Source of the DNA: an uncultured Coriobacteriales bacterium
Lineage (GTDB): Bacteria; Actinomycetota; Coriobacteriia; Coriobacteriales; UMGS124
Direction of reading: 5' to 3'
DNA length: 5,392 nucleotides
NCBI GenBank assembly: GCA_903789505.1
Contig: CAIFEU010000162.1
Location: 1 to 5,392 of the forward strand
Position numbers and translations under genes: made by a program. The notes under the pieces are model-generated. The model searched no databases and was not told the origin of the DNA. It worked only from the letters and a program-made list of their open reading frames with translations. Positions 1 to 4,863 of this stretch are shown piece after piece; positions within the stretch are counted from its first letter, which is position 1, and each line of letters starts with the position of its first letter.

Positions 1-60
1 ACTCGAACTGATGACCCCCGCTTTACGAGAGCGGTGCTCTACCAACTGAGCTAAACTGGC
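1..60 (-). tRNA. tRNA-Thr (anticodon CGT), 3' end cut off by the window edge
   Basis: On the minus strand the 60 bases fold as a tRNA: acceptor 5' arm GCCAGTT, TA, D stem GCTC/GAGC around loop AGTTGGTA, anticodon stem CCGCT/AGCGG around loop CTCGTAA, a five-base variable loop, and the 5' side of the T arm ending in TTCGAGT. The anticodon is CGT at plus-strand bases 25-27, which reads ACG, so this is a threonine tRNA. The 3' side of the T arm, the 3' acceptor strand and any encoded CCA lie beyond base 1. The arm lengths and the conserved GTTGGTA and TTCGA elements make the call secure. Confidence 0.96.
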
Positions 61-61
61 A

Positions 62-80
62 CGCTGCAACTCGCGCAGCG
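62..80 (-). other. Hairpin in the tRNA leader
   Basis: A perfect 6-bp inverted repeat (CGCTGC / GCAGCG, 7-base loop) sits immediately 5' of the mature tRNA, between the predicted transcription start (about base 81) and the first tRNA base (60). It would be part of the precursor removed by RNase P. Its position is seen directly; any role in processing is inference. Confidence 0.45.
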
Positions 81-87
81 ATAGAGA

Positions 88-116
88 ATAGTATGGGAGA
101 GCGACCCCGATTGCAA
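88..116 (-). promoter_or_regulatory. Sigma-70-type promoter of the tRNA-Thr gene
   Basis: On the minus strand there is a -35 TTGCAA (111-116), a 17-base spacer and a -10 TACTAT (88-93). Each hexamer matches 4 of 6 consensus bases, and the spacing is optimal. Transcription would start near base 81, giving a leader of about 20 bases before the tRNA, which is typical of a tRNA gene with its own promoter. Confidence 0.6.
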
Positions 117-124
117 GGGCAATT

Positions 125-140
125 GGGGAACATTTTCCCC
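125..140. terminator. Hairpin between rnhA and the tRNA promoter, possible terminator
   Basis: GGGGAA (125-130), loop CATT and TTCCCC (135-140) form a perfect 6-bp stem. It lies downstream of rnhA on the minus strand and just upstream of the tRNA promoter, where a terminator would be expected. There is no run of T after it on the minus strand, so intrinsic activity is uncertain. Confidence 0.35.
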
Positions 141-200
141 CATCACGAGTGCCTCACGATTTACGCCGTCACGGGACGCATGCCCTCGCTGACGAGCGAC

Positions 201-216
201 GGCGGCTCACGCCGCC
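201..216. terminator. GC-rich hairpin just after the rnhA stop codon
   Basis: GGCGGC (201-206), loop TCAC and GCCGCC (211-216) make a perfect 6-bp GC stem starting 14 bases beyond the rnhA stop on the minus strand. No U-tract follows. It could slow polymerase or protect the 3' end of the mRNA. Confidence 0.35.
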
Positions 217-229
217 CGGCGAGTCGACC

Positions 230-715
230 CTACCCCTCGAACCCATCGTCCTCAATCAGGCCGCCCCCGTCGGCGGCAGAGGTGGCGAGCGCATCGCACC
301 GCTCGTTCTCGGGATGGCCACGATGGCCATGCACCCATGAGAAGCTCACCTGATGGGGCTCCATCGCCGCGAGGAGCCGCTTCCAAAGGTCGACGTTCTT
401 GACCGGCTCCTTGCTGGCCGTGCGCCACCCGCGCGCCTTCCAGCCGCGGATCCAGTTCTTGTTGAACGCGTTGATGACGTACTGCGAATCGCTCACGACA
501 TGCACCTCGCAGGGCTGCTTGAGCGCCTCGAGCCCAGCGACGACGCCCATAATCTCCATTCGGTTGTTCGTCGTGCTGCGATAGCCCTGCGAGAGCTCGA
601 GCACGTGCAGCTGGCCGACCGAGTCGACATAGTGCAGGACCGTCCCGTAGCCACCGCGGCCGGGATTCCCGCGGGAAGAGCCGTCGGAGTACAGATCGAC
701 ATGCATAAAGGCCAC
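230..715 (-). CDS. rnhA: Ribonuclease HI
   Basis: A cytoplasmic endonuclease that cuts the RNA strand of RNA-DNA hybrids, clearing R-loops and primer remnants. All active-site residues of the E. coli type are present (161-aa numbering from the GTG): Asp11 in YSDGSSRGNPG, Glu54 in NNRMEIMG, Asp76 in VSDSQYV, His131 in VHGHRGH and Asp141 in PENERCD. The basic handle WIRGWKARGW is also present. The length fits bacterial RNase HI, and there is no N-terminal hybrid-binding domain. I chose GTG at 715 because GAGGGGG (724-730) precedes it at Shine-Dalgarno distance; ATG at 706 would give 158 aa with a poorly spaced site. The reading frame stays open upstream to about 949, but that stretch has no RNase H homology and overlaps the next gene. 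The gene lies downstream of the metal-binding protein gene on the same strand, 187 bases away, so it probably has its own promoter. Confidence 0.95.
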   Translation of the reverse strand: MAFMHVDLYSDGSSRGNPGRGGYGTVLHYVDSVGQLHVLELSQGYRSTTNNRMEIMGVVAGLEALKQPCEVHVVSDSQYVINAFNKNWIRGWKARGWRTASKEPVKNVDLWKRLLAAMEPHQVSFSWVHGHRGHPENERCDALATSAADGGGLIEDDGFEG

Positions 716-902
716 AGCCCCATCCCCCTCTGTACGGATATGTCCGCGCCCGGCGGACGTCCCACCCCTCGGCGGACCCGTCCCGTCGGCGGGCAAACCA
801 GTGTACAACAACGCCGCCGACGCCCCCGCACGCGCACATGCCGTGCACAGCGCGAGGACGTCGGCGGTAAACGACGGGAGATCTGGATGAGCCCGCGACC
901 CT

Positions 903-1286
903 CTATCCGCGGATGACCCCGTAACCTGCACGCTCAACCGCACGTTCAAGGTCAGCGGTCTCCACGGGGCGCTTCGAGCGTACGAGGGCCTCCCTGCTCT
1001 TAAGGTCGACCGTCGCCCACACCCCGTCGACCGAGTCCAGGGCGTTCTCGACGTTGGACACGCAGTGCTCGCACGTCATCCCACGGATGAGCAGCTTGGT
1101 CTGGTACGGGTAGTGATCGGGGTCCTTGTCGCCTACATGTGCCTGCCTGACGCGGGTCTTGCCGCCCGACGACGACCCTCCCCCGCAGCACCCCCCGTTG
1201 CCCGCGAAGTGCTTCATCGCCGGGCGGGCGGCAAGCAGGATCGCGATGATGATGACACCCAGTACGACCGCGCTCGATGCGTTCAT
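903..1286 (-). CDS. Membrane-anchored heavy-metal-associated (HMA/CopZ-like) domain protein
   Basis: A 127-aa protein in three parts. Residues about 4-21 form one hydrophobic membrane segment (SSAVVLGVIIIAILLAAR). Residues 29-43 are a Gly/Ser linker with a Cys pair (GNGGCCGGGSSSGGK), like the small Cys-rich membrane proteins found near FeoB. Residues 63-125 are a ferredoxin-fold HMA domain with the metal site GMTCEHC (Cys72, Cys75) and the usual NVENALDSVDGV helix. HMA domains bind Cu(I) or similar soft metals and pass them to partners, so this is probably a tethered metal chaperone or sensor. ATG at 1286 is chosen because GAAGG lies 6 bases upstream; TTG at 1292 would have no room for a ribosome site. 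No P-type ATPase or metal regulator is visible in the window, so the metal and partner are unknown. The gene is divergent from engB. Confidence 0.85.
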   Translation of the reverse strand: MNASSAVVLGVIIIAILLAARPAMKHFAGNGGCCGGGSSSGGKTRVRQAHVGDKDPDHYPYQTKLLIRGMTCEHCVSNVENALDSVDGVWATVDLKSREALVRSKRPVETADLERAVERAGYGVIRG

Positions 1287-1378
1287 GGTCAACCTTCAAT
1301 CTCTTCTCGATGGTCATGGTCGCGTCGCTAACCCGGAATCGCACCCTTGCCTCCCACAACCCTGCGGGAAGGATGCCC

Positions 1379-1406
1379 CTAGAGTTAGATGTATTTAACA
1401 TACTAG
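1379..1406. promoter_or_regulatory. AT-rich dyad region upstream of the HMA gene, candidate operator
   Basis: An AT-rich patch in otherwise GC-rich DNA contains two overlapping dyads: GTTAGA-TGTA-TTTAAC (1385-1399 region, 5 of 6 arm bases matching) and ATGT-N5-ACAT (1389-1401). CTAG stands at both ends (1379-1382 and 1403-1406). It lies about 93-120 bases upstream of the HMA start, a plausible place for a promoter and a metal-responsive repressor site. I do not recognise a known box. Confidence 0.3.
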
Positions 1407-1467
1407 CCACTCCAGGGGGATTCGGCACGCGCCCATGCATTCACCACAAGCGCGACCGGCAGGCATG

Positions 1468-1476
1468 TGCGATAAT
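1468..1476 (+). promoter_or_regulatory. Extended -10 promoter for engB
   Basis: TGC followed by GATAAT (1471-1476) matches an extended -10 element; GATAAT has 5 of 6 consensus bases. No good -35 is seen at 16-18 bases upstream, which extended -10 promoters tolerate. It would give a 5' leader of about 67 bases before the engB ATG at 1550. Confidence 0.45.
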
Positions 1477-1549
1477 CGGACGGTTCACGCCACGACCGCG
1501 CTGGGGCAGTCGCCCGGGTGCGCGCGGCGGATTCGAAAGAGAGAGACCC

Positions 1550-2143
1550 ATGTCGATCAACTACCAGCTCTCACGCTTCTATCGCGCCTACGCCAAGGCG
1601 GACCAGATCGCCCCCTCGACGCTGCCCGAGGTCGTCTTTGCGGGGCGGTCCAACGTCGGAAAGTCCACGCTGCTCAACGCGCTGCTGGGCAACAAGAACC
1701 TCGCCAAGACGTCCTCCAAGCCCGGCAAGACGGCGACCATCAACTTCTTCGAGGTCCCGGGCTGCTATTACGTCGACCTGCCCGGCTACGGCTACGCGCA
1801 GGTCTCGAAGTCGGAGCGCGAGAACTGGGCGAAGCTCATCAACGGGTACTTCGAGCAGGACCGCAGGCTCGCCCTGGTGGTGTCGCTGGTCGACATCCGC
1901 CATCCCGCAAACAAGCTCGACGTCCAGATGGAGCGGTTCCTGATGGACCACGGCTTCCCGTTCGCCGTCGTACTGACCAAGGCCGACAAGATCGGCAAGC
2001 AGGTGCGCCAGCGCCAGGTGGGCGTGCTGCGCGAGGGGCTCGGCCTCCCCGAGACCACGCCGATGCTCATCACGTCGGCGACGGACAAGACCGGCATCCG
2101 TGAGGTGCGCTCGATGATCGAGAAGGCAGTGCGCGAGGCGTAG
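1550..2143 (+). CDS. engB: Ribosome biogenesis GTP-binding protein EngB (YihA/YsxC)
   Basis: A 197-aa TRAFAC-class GTPase needed for late assembly of the 50S ribosomal subunit in the bacteria where it has been studied. All G motifs are intact: G1/P-loop GRSNVGKST (residues 32-40), G2 around PGKTATINFF (58-67), G3 DLPGYGYA (76-83), G4 TKADK (143-147) and G5 ITSAT (174-178). SNVGKSTLLNALL and DLPGYGYA are diagnostic for EngB as opposed to Era or Der. The length is normal for the family, with only a short N-terminal lead before the G domain. ATG at 1550 is chosen because homology begins there and purine-rich GAAAGAGAGAG lies just upstream. The frame is open back to 1277, but that part runs through the promoter region and resembles nothing. 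The gene appears monocistronic, followed by strong hairpins. Confidence 0.97.
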   Translation: MSINYQLSRFYRAYAKADQIAPSTLPEVVFAGRSNVGKSTLLNALLGNKNLAKTSSKPGKTATINFFEVPGCYYVDLPGYGYAQVSKSERENWAKLINGYFEQDRRLALVVSLVDIRHPANKLDVQMERFLMDHGFPFAVVLTKADKIGKQVRQRQVGVLREGLGLPETTPMLITSATDKTGIREVRSMIEKAVREA

Positions 2144-2179
2144 CCGGCGGCGCGCACGCAGGGCGTGCACAGTGCCGGC
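2143..2179 (+). terminator. Hairpin directly after the engB stop codon
   Basis: An inner perfect stem GCACGC (2154-2159) / GCGTGC (2163-2168) with a 3-base loop is enclosed by a second pair, GCCGGC at 2143-2148 and 2174-2179, separated by small internal loops. It starts at the last base of the engB stop codon. No T-run follows, so it may stabilise the mRNA end rather than terminate. Confidence 0.35.
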
Positions 2180-2204
2180 AGGCCGTTCCGACTGCGCACG
2201 AACA

Positions 2205-2251
2205 GACGAAAGCCCCGGGCACAAGGGAGGAGTGTGTCCGGGGCTTTCGTC
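2205..2251. terminator. Strong 19-bp hairpin terminator after engB
   Basis: The arms at 2205-2223 and 2233-2251 pair over 19 positions with a single G-U wobble and a 9-base loop, AGGGAGGAG. The stem has the AAAGCCCCGG...CCGGGGCTTT form of many intrinsic terminators, with the T-rich 3' side inside the stem. It is nearly symmetric, so it could act on either strand. It is the best terminator candidate for engB, 62 bases beyond the stop. Confidence 0.75.
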
Positions 2252-2297
2252 GCTTTCCGCGCTGACCCTCAATCGGCGATTGGGAGGGTTTCGCCGG

Positions 2298-2328
2298 ACG
2301 GGACGGTCATGGGAGGTTGACCGCCCGT
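2298..2328. repeat. 11-bp inverted repeat with one bulged base
   Basis: ACGGG-A-CGGTCA (2298-2309) pairs with TGACCGCCCGT (2318-2328) apart from the bulged A2303, leaving the loop TGGGAGGT. It lies between the engB terminator and the GAGTATG repeats, and may be an additional terminator, an attenuator hairpin or part of a structured RNA. Confidence 0.45.
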
Positions 2329-2382
2329 TCATCTGGGTCGACTCGTATAGTAGGACGCCACGCGGGAAAGTGACGGCTCGAT

Positions 2383-2451
2383 GAGTATGGTTGCCCACGC
2401 CGCGAGTATGATTCCCGAGTATGACGCCGATGGGCATGGCGTCATACTCGG
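2383..2451. promoter_or_regulatory. GAGTATGA repeat array with a perfect 14-bp inverted repeat, candidate operator
   Basis: GAGTATG occurs as direct repeats at 2383-2389, 2404-2410 and 2417-2423, the last two extended to CGAGTATGA. It occurs inverted as TCATACTC at 2442-2449. The third and fourth copies lie inside a perfect 14-bp dyad (2415-2428 and 2438-2451, 9-base spacer). The first two copies are 21 bases apart, two helical turns. This pattern suits cooperative binding by a dimeric regulator, and the downstream LuxR-family protein is the nearest candidate. The dyad could alternatively form an RNA hairpin. The repeats are seen directly; the regulator assignment is inference. Confidence 0.5.
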
Positions 2452-2658
2452 CGGAAACACCGCAGGTAAAGCCCATGATTGGGCGCCTTTTGACGCGGCG
2501 ATATTGTAAAGCGCCGCGAATCCTACCCCCAACGCCCCGGCTTCTCCTATCATCAGGGCACATCACATGTGACCAATTACCCAATGGGAATTCCGGACCC
2601 GAGAGACGGCGGTAGCCCTTCCCCGAATCCGGCAGCCCACGATCGCGAGGCGGAGCAG

Positions 2659-4431
2659 ATGACATCGGCACCCATACCGAGGCGGGAAGACGACGGCCCC
2701 TGGCCGATGCCCGTACAGCTCGTCAGGGGACTGACGGGCGCCGGTCTGGCGTGCGGCTGGTCAATCGCAGTCGGAATCATCGGGATACCCGGGCTCGACC
2801 GGGTGGCGTTCGGGACCACCTACCCCGTCTCCGCCGCGCTCACGCTGCTCGGGACGACCCTCGGCTTCCTGGTCATGCTCCTGCTGCAGCGCGCTCTGCA
2901 CAGGGGCCCCGAGCTGAACCGGTGGGTTCTGTACTGCGTCAGCACGCTCACGGCGCTCGCGCTCACGCTCGTCGTGGCGCTCGAGCCCCGCAACGTGGCC
3001 GCCCTCGTCCCCGTCTGCGCAGCGCTGTGCGTGCTGCTGGGGGCGTGCGCCTCGTACGCCGTCAGGCGCACGGCGATGATCGTCGACTCTGCCTCGAACT
3101 GGCATTATCCCAGCGTCACGAGCCGCATGACCTCGGCGGGCACGCTCGCCGTCGGTGCGCTCTTCTCCCTCGCCGTGGCGTGCATGGACCCCCACGGGGG
3201 CTGCGCGTTCCTATGCGGCTCGGTGCCGCTTTCGCTGGTCATGCTGCCCCAGGGCAGGCTCTCGCTCGTGCAGCGCCCGCAATCCCCCGAGCAGGAGACG
3301 CTCTCCCCCTCCTGGGCATACGCGCCACTGACCTGCGCGGCAGCCCTGGGCGTGTGCCTCGGGCTCACCGACTCGATGGTGCCCTGGGGACTCGCGAGCG
3401 GCTTCGACGTCACCCGAGTCACGATGCGCGGCGCCTGGTTCCCCTGCCTGGGCATCCTCGCGTTCGCCCTGCTCGCGCGCTTCCCCCTCGCGCGCGTGCC
3501 GCGCTGGCACCAGACCGCCGCGCTCCAGGCGTCGCTGGTCGTCGAGTGCATCGCGCTTGGGCTCGCCTGCGCCACCATCGGCAACCCCGCCATCTCCGCC
3601 CGCGCGAGCCTTATGCTCTCGTGTCTGCCCGTCGTCCTCGGCGTCGTGCCGCTCGCGCAGCTTCTCTCCGCCCTGGCTACCGGCAGGGCCGACCGCGGCG
3701 CGCGTCCCAACGCCAAGCCGCTGGTCGCAGGTCTCAGGCTGTTCCTGGTGGGCATGTTCGCGGGAACCTGCCTGTCCATAGTCGCGAACGCCCTCCCCGC
3801 CCAGACGCTCGTCGCGCGCGCAGGTTTCGCCTGCGTCGCGGTGGCGCTGTTCCTCGGCGCGGTGCTCCTCGGGACAAAGGCATATGCGGGGACGATCCTC
3901 GAGAGCCCGCCGGTCTGCGCCGCGACGCCGTCAGGCGCCCCGGGAGAGTTCGCCGCGGGGCCGTCCGAGCAGCTGCCCTCCGACCCCGCGCTCGGGTCAC
4001 TTCAGGCGCAGTCTCACGATGAAGTTAAGGCTCATGATTGCGGCCCGCTCTCTGCCGACGGCACGCCCGGCCCCGCGCAGCCCGGCGGCGGGGTGTCGGC
4101 ATGTCCCTCCCGCCAGGACCCTGCCTCGTCGGGCCAGGGCGAGGGCGGTTCAGACGGCGGGCGCACGCTGACGCCGGAGGAGCTGCGCGCGCAACGCTGC
4201 GCGGACGTCGCCCTGCGCTATGGCCTCTCGGAGCGCCAGCACGACCTGCTGCTGCTGCTCTACGACGGGATGAACGCCCAGGAGGTCGCCGACACGCTGT
4301 TCATCTCCCGCAATACCGCGAAGACGCACATGGCGCACATCTACTCAAAGCTCGGCATCCACACGCGCGCGGAGCTCGACGCGATTCTGGGCGTCGGCGA
4401 CGGGGAGGGCGCCGAGCGTCAGCAGGGATAG
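2659..4431 (+). CDS. Membrane-bound LuxR-family transcriptional regulator with 12 TM helices
   Basis: A 590-aa protein. Hydrophobic segments at about residues 25-45, 57-76, 88-107, 112-135, 160-176, 183-197, 221-238, 258-276, 287-307, 317-341, 357-377 and 385-407 suggest 12 membrane helices, MFS-like in layout. A Gly/Pro/Ser/Ala-rich, probably disordered linker spans 411-503. A LuxR/NarL-type helix-turn-helix follows at about 521-577 (YGLSERQHDLLLLLYDGMNA, then EVADTLFISRNTAKTHMAHI, then YSKLGIHTRAEL). Such proteins are expanded in Coriobacteriia and are thought to sense a ligand through the membrane part while the HTH binds DNA from the membrane; ligands are mostly unknown. ATG at 2659 is chosen because GAGG lies 8 bases upstream (2647-2650); GTG at 2569 would add 30 residues without a good ribosome site. 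It is flanked by long intergenic regions, so it is probably monocistronic, and may autoregulate through the upstream GAGTATGA array. Confidence 0.9.
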   Translation: MTSAPIPRREDDGPWPMPVQLVRGLTGAGLACGWSIAVGIIGIPGLDRVAFGTTYPVSAALTLLGTTLGFLVMLLLQRALHRGPELNRWVLYCVSTLTALALTLVVALEPRNVAALVPVCAALCVLLGACASYAVRRTAMIVDSASNWHYPSVTSRMTSAGTLAVGALFSLAVACMDPHGGCAFLCGSVPLSLVMLPQGRLSLVQRPQSPEQETLSPSWAYAPLTCAAALGVCLGLTDSMVPWGLASGFDVTRVTMRGAWFPCLGILAFALLARFPLARVPRWHQTAALQASLVVECIALGLACATIGNPAISARASLMLSCLPVVLGVVPLAQLLSALATGRADRGARPNAKPLVAGLRLFLVGMFAGTCLSIVANALPAQTLVARAGFACVAVALFLGAVLLGTKAYAGTILESPPVCAATPSGAPGEFAAGPSEQLPSDPALGSLQAQSHDEVKAHDCGPLSADGTPGPAQPGGGVSACPSRQDPASSGQGEGGSDGGRTLTPEELRAQRCADVALRYGLSERQHDLLLLLYDGMNAQEVADTLFISRNTAKTHMAHIYSKLGIHTRAELDAILGVGDGEGAERQQG

Positions 4432-4458
4432 CGCAGGCTCGCTCGCGCGGCGCTCTGC

Positions 4459-4548
4459 GAGACGTCTCCGTGCGCCCGAAGACGGCTCGCGCCCCAGTGC
4501 GCGCAGGCCCGCGGCTCTGGCCGGGTGTGCCCGGCGACGAGACGTCTC
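4459..4548. repeat. Two copies of palindrome GAGACGTCTC exactly 80 bases apart
   Basis: CGAGACGTCTCC occurs twice, with its 10-bp palindrome at 4459-4468 and 4539-4548; both copies are followed within a few bases by TGCGC. They flank the region after the LuxR-family stop codon. They could be a protein binding-site pair or remnants of a short duplication. Confidence 0.4.
4520..4535 (+). terminator. Hairpin downstream of the LuxR-family gene
   Basis: GCCGGG (4520-4525), loop TGTG and CCCGGC (4530-4535) form a perfect 6-bp GC stem about 90 bases after the regulator stop codon. There is no T-run after it, so it is only a weak terminator candidate. Confidence 0.35.
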
Positions 4549-4569
4549 CCATGCGCAACAGGATTGGCG

Positions 4570-4629
4570 ACGAAAGGCCTTTCGTTCAGTTGACATTCCA
4601 TTCGGACAACTTTCCTTGCCCGAAAGTTG
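4570..4629. promoter_or_regulatory. Two adjacent palindromes with CGAAAG arms, candidate operator
   Basis: A perfect 16-bp palindrome ACGAAAGGCCTTTCGT (4570-4585) is followed by an 8-bp inverted repeat CAACTTTC (4607-4614) / GAAAGTTG (4622-4629) with a 7-base spacer. Both contain GAAAG/CTTTC half-sites, and TTGACA (4590-4595) lies between them. Position at the edge of the AT-rich stretch suggests regulation of the downstream gene; the binding protein is unknown. Confidence 0.35.
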
Positions 4630-4763
4630 ATACGATTATGCGTTTTTTCAGCTCAGCGTCACCGTGTGATGACAAAACGTCCTCAACTGGCCCGATAATC
4701 TGTCACAATTTTCTGACTTTGACGATTAACTTGTTTCCTCATTCCTCTTTGGTAAAAGACTTA

Positions 4764-4791
4764 TTAATATTTCTTTTACACGTGGTACACT
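4764..4791 (+). promoter_or_regulatory. Candidate promoter of the DUF2089 gene
   Basis: TTAATA (4764-4769, 4 of 6 consensus), a 16-base spacer and TACACT (4786-4791), preceded by TGG as in an extended -10. Transcription from about 4798 would give a leader of about 66 bases. A second possibility upstream is ATGACA (4669-4674) with GATAAT (4694-4699), but its 19-base spacing is long. Confidence 0.4.
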
Positions 4792-4863
4792 GTTCACTCG
4801 AAGTTCTATTGATGATTACGCATGAGAATGGCCGATCGCCATCGGATAAGGGGGACGCCCTAT

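Larger units (their letters stand above)
2144..2658 (+). other. Long structured intergenic region between engB and the LuxR-family gene
   Basis: No credible gene is seen in these 515 bases. They hold successive hairpin-forming repeats: 2143-2179; 2205-2251; 2265-2289 (ACCCTCAATC/GATTGGGAGGGT with a 2-base bulge); 2298-2328 (11 bp with one bulged A); 2415-2451 (perfect 14 bp); and 2495-2517 (GCGGCG/CGCCGC around ATATTGTAAAG). GAGTATG repeats occupy 2383-2451. The 2569-2658 segment is in frame with the regulator, but uses codons poor in GC3 (AAT, CCA, GGA, ATT, AGA) and has no good ribosome site before GTG 2569 or ATG 2584, so I treat it as leader. No convincing -35/-10 pair was found for the regulator. 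Confidence 0.6.
4432..4863 (+). other. Long intergenic region turning AT-rich, upstream of the DUF2089 gene
   Basis: No gene with recognisable homology is seen in these 432 bases. The first part, to about 4560, is GC-rich and holds two copies of palindrome GAGACGTCTC and a 6-bp GC hairpin. From about 4590 to 4860 the composition changes abruptly to AT-rich, unlike every other part of the window, with palindromes at 4570-4585 and 4607-4629, a T6 run at 4643-4648, and promoter-like hexamers. One frame is open from ATG 4551 to a stop at 4871 (106 aa), without a good ribosome site and with codons unlike its neighbours. Confidence 0.55.

Noticed and set aside
93..353. Small plus-strand open frames near the tRNA and opposite the rnhA end
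   Set aside because: They overlap the tRNA promoter and antisense rnhA sequence, have no ribosome site and show no recognisable domain.
707..949. N-terminal extension of the RNase HI reading frame up to 239 aa
   Set aside because: The extra residues show no hybrid-binding or other domain, overlap the 3' end of the HMA gene, and a good ribosome site stands before GTG 715. The nine bases to ATG 706 are retained in the call.
1277..1549. N-terminal extension of the engB frame
   Set aside because: It runs through the divergent promoter region, has no similarity to EngB, and the family normally begins with a short lead before the P-loop, as at ATG 1550.
2383..2451. CRISPR-like array in the GAGTATG repeats
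   Set aside because: The units are only 7-9 bases, unevenly spaced and partly inverted, and no cas genes are present.
2569..2658. Start of the LuxR-family protein at GTG 2569 or ATG 2584
   Set aside because: There is no good Shine-Dalgarno sequence and codon use is unlike the body of the gene; ATG 2659 has GAGG at 8 bases. The longer form is not fully excluded.
1571..2671. 366-codon open frame on the minus strand opposite engB
   Set aside because: It is a shadow of engB coding sequence caused by high GC third positions, and it runs through the terminator and the GAGTATG array.
4038..4430. Alternative plus-strand frame over the C-terminal part of the LuxR-family gene
   Set aside because: The overlapping frame has the clear LuxR HTH; this one is Arg/Ala-rich and typical of GC-rich shadow frames.
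4642..4648. Intrinsic terminator at the T6 run
   Set aside because: The nearest stem (4607-4629) ends about 13 bases before the T-run and is only 8 bp, AT-containing; the geometry does not fit an intrinsic terminator.
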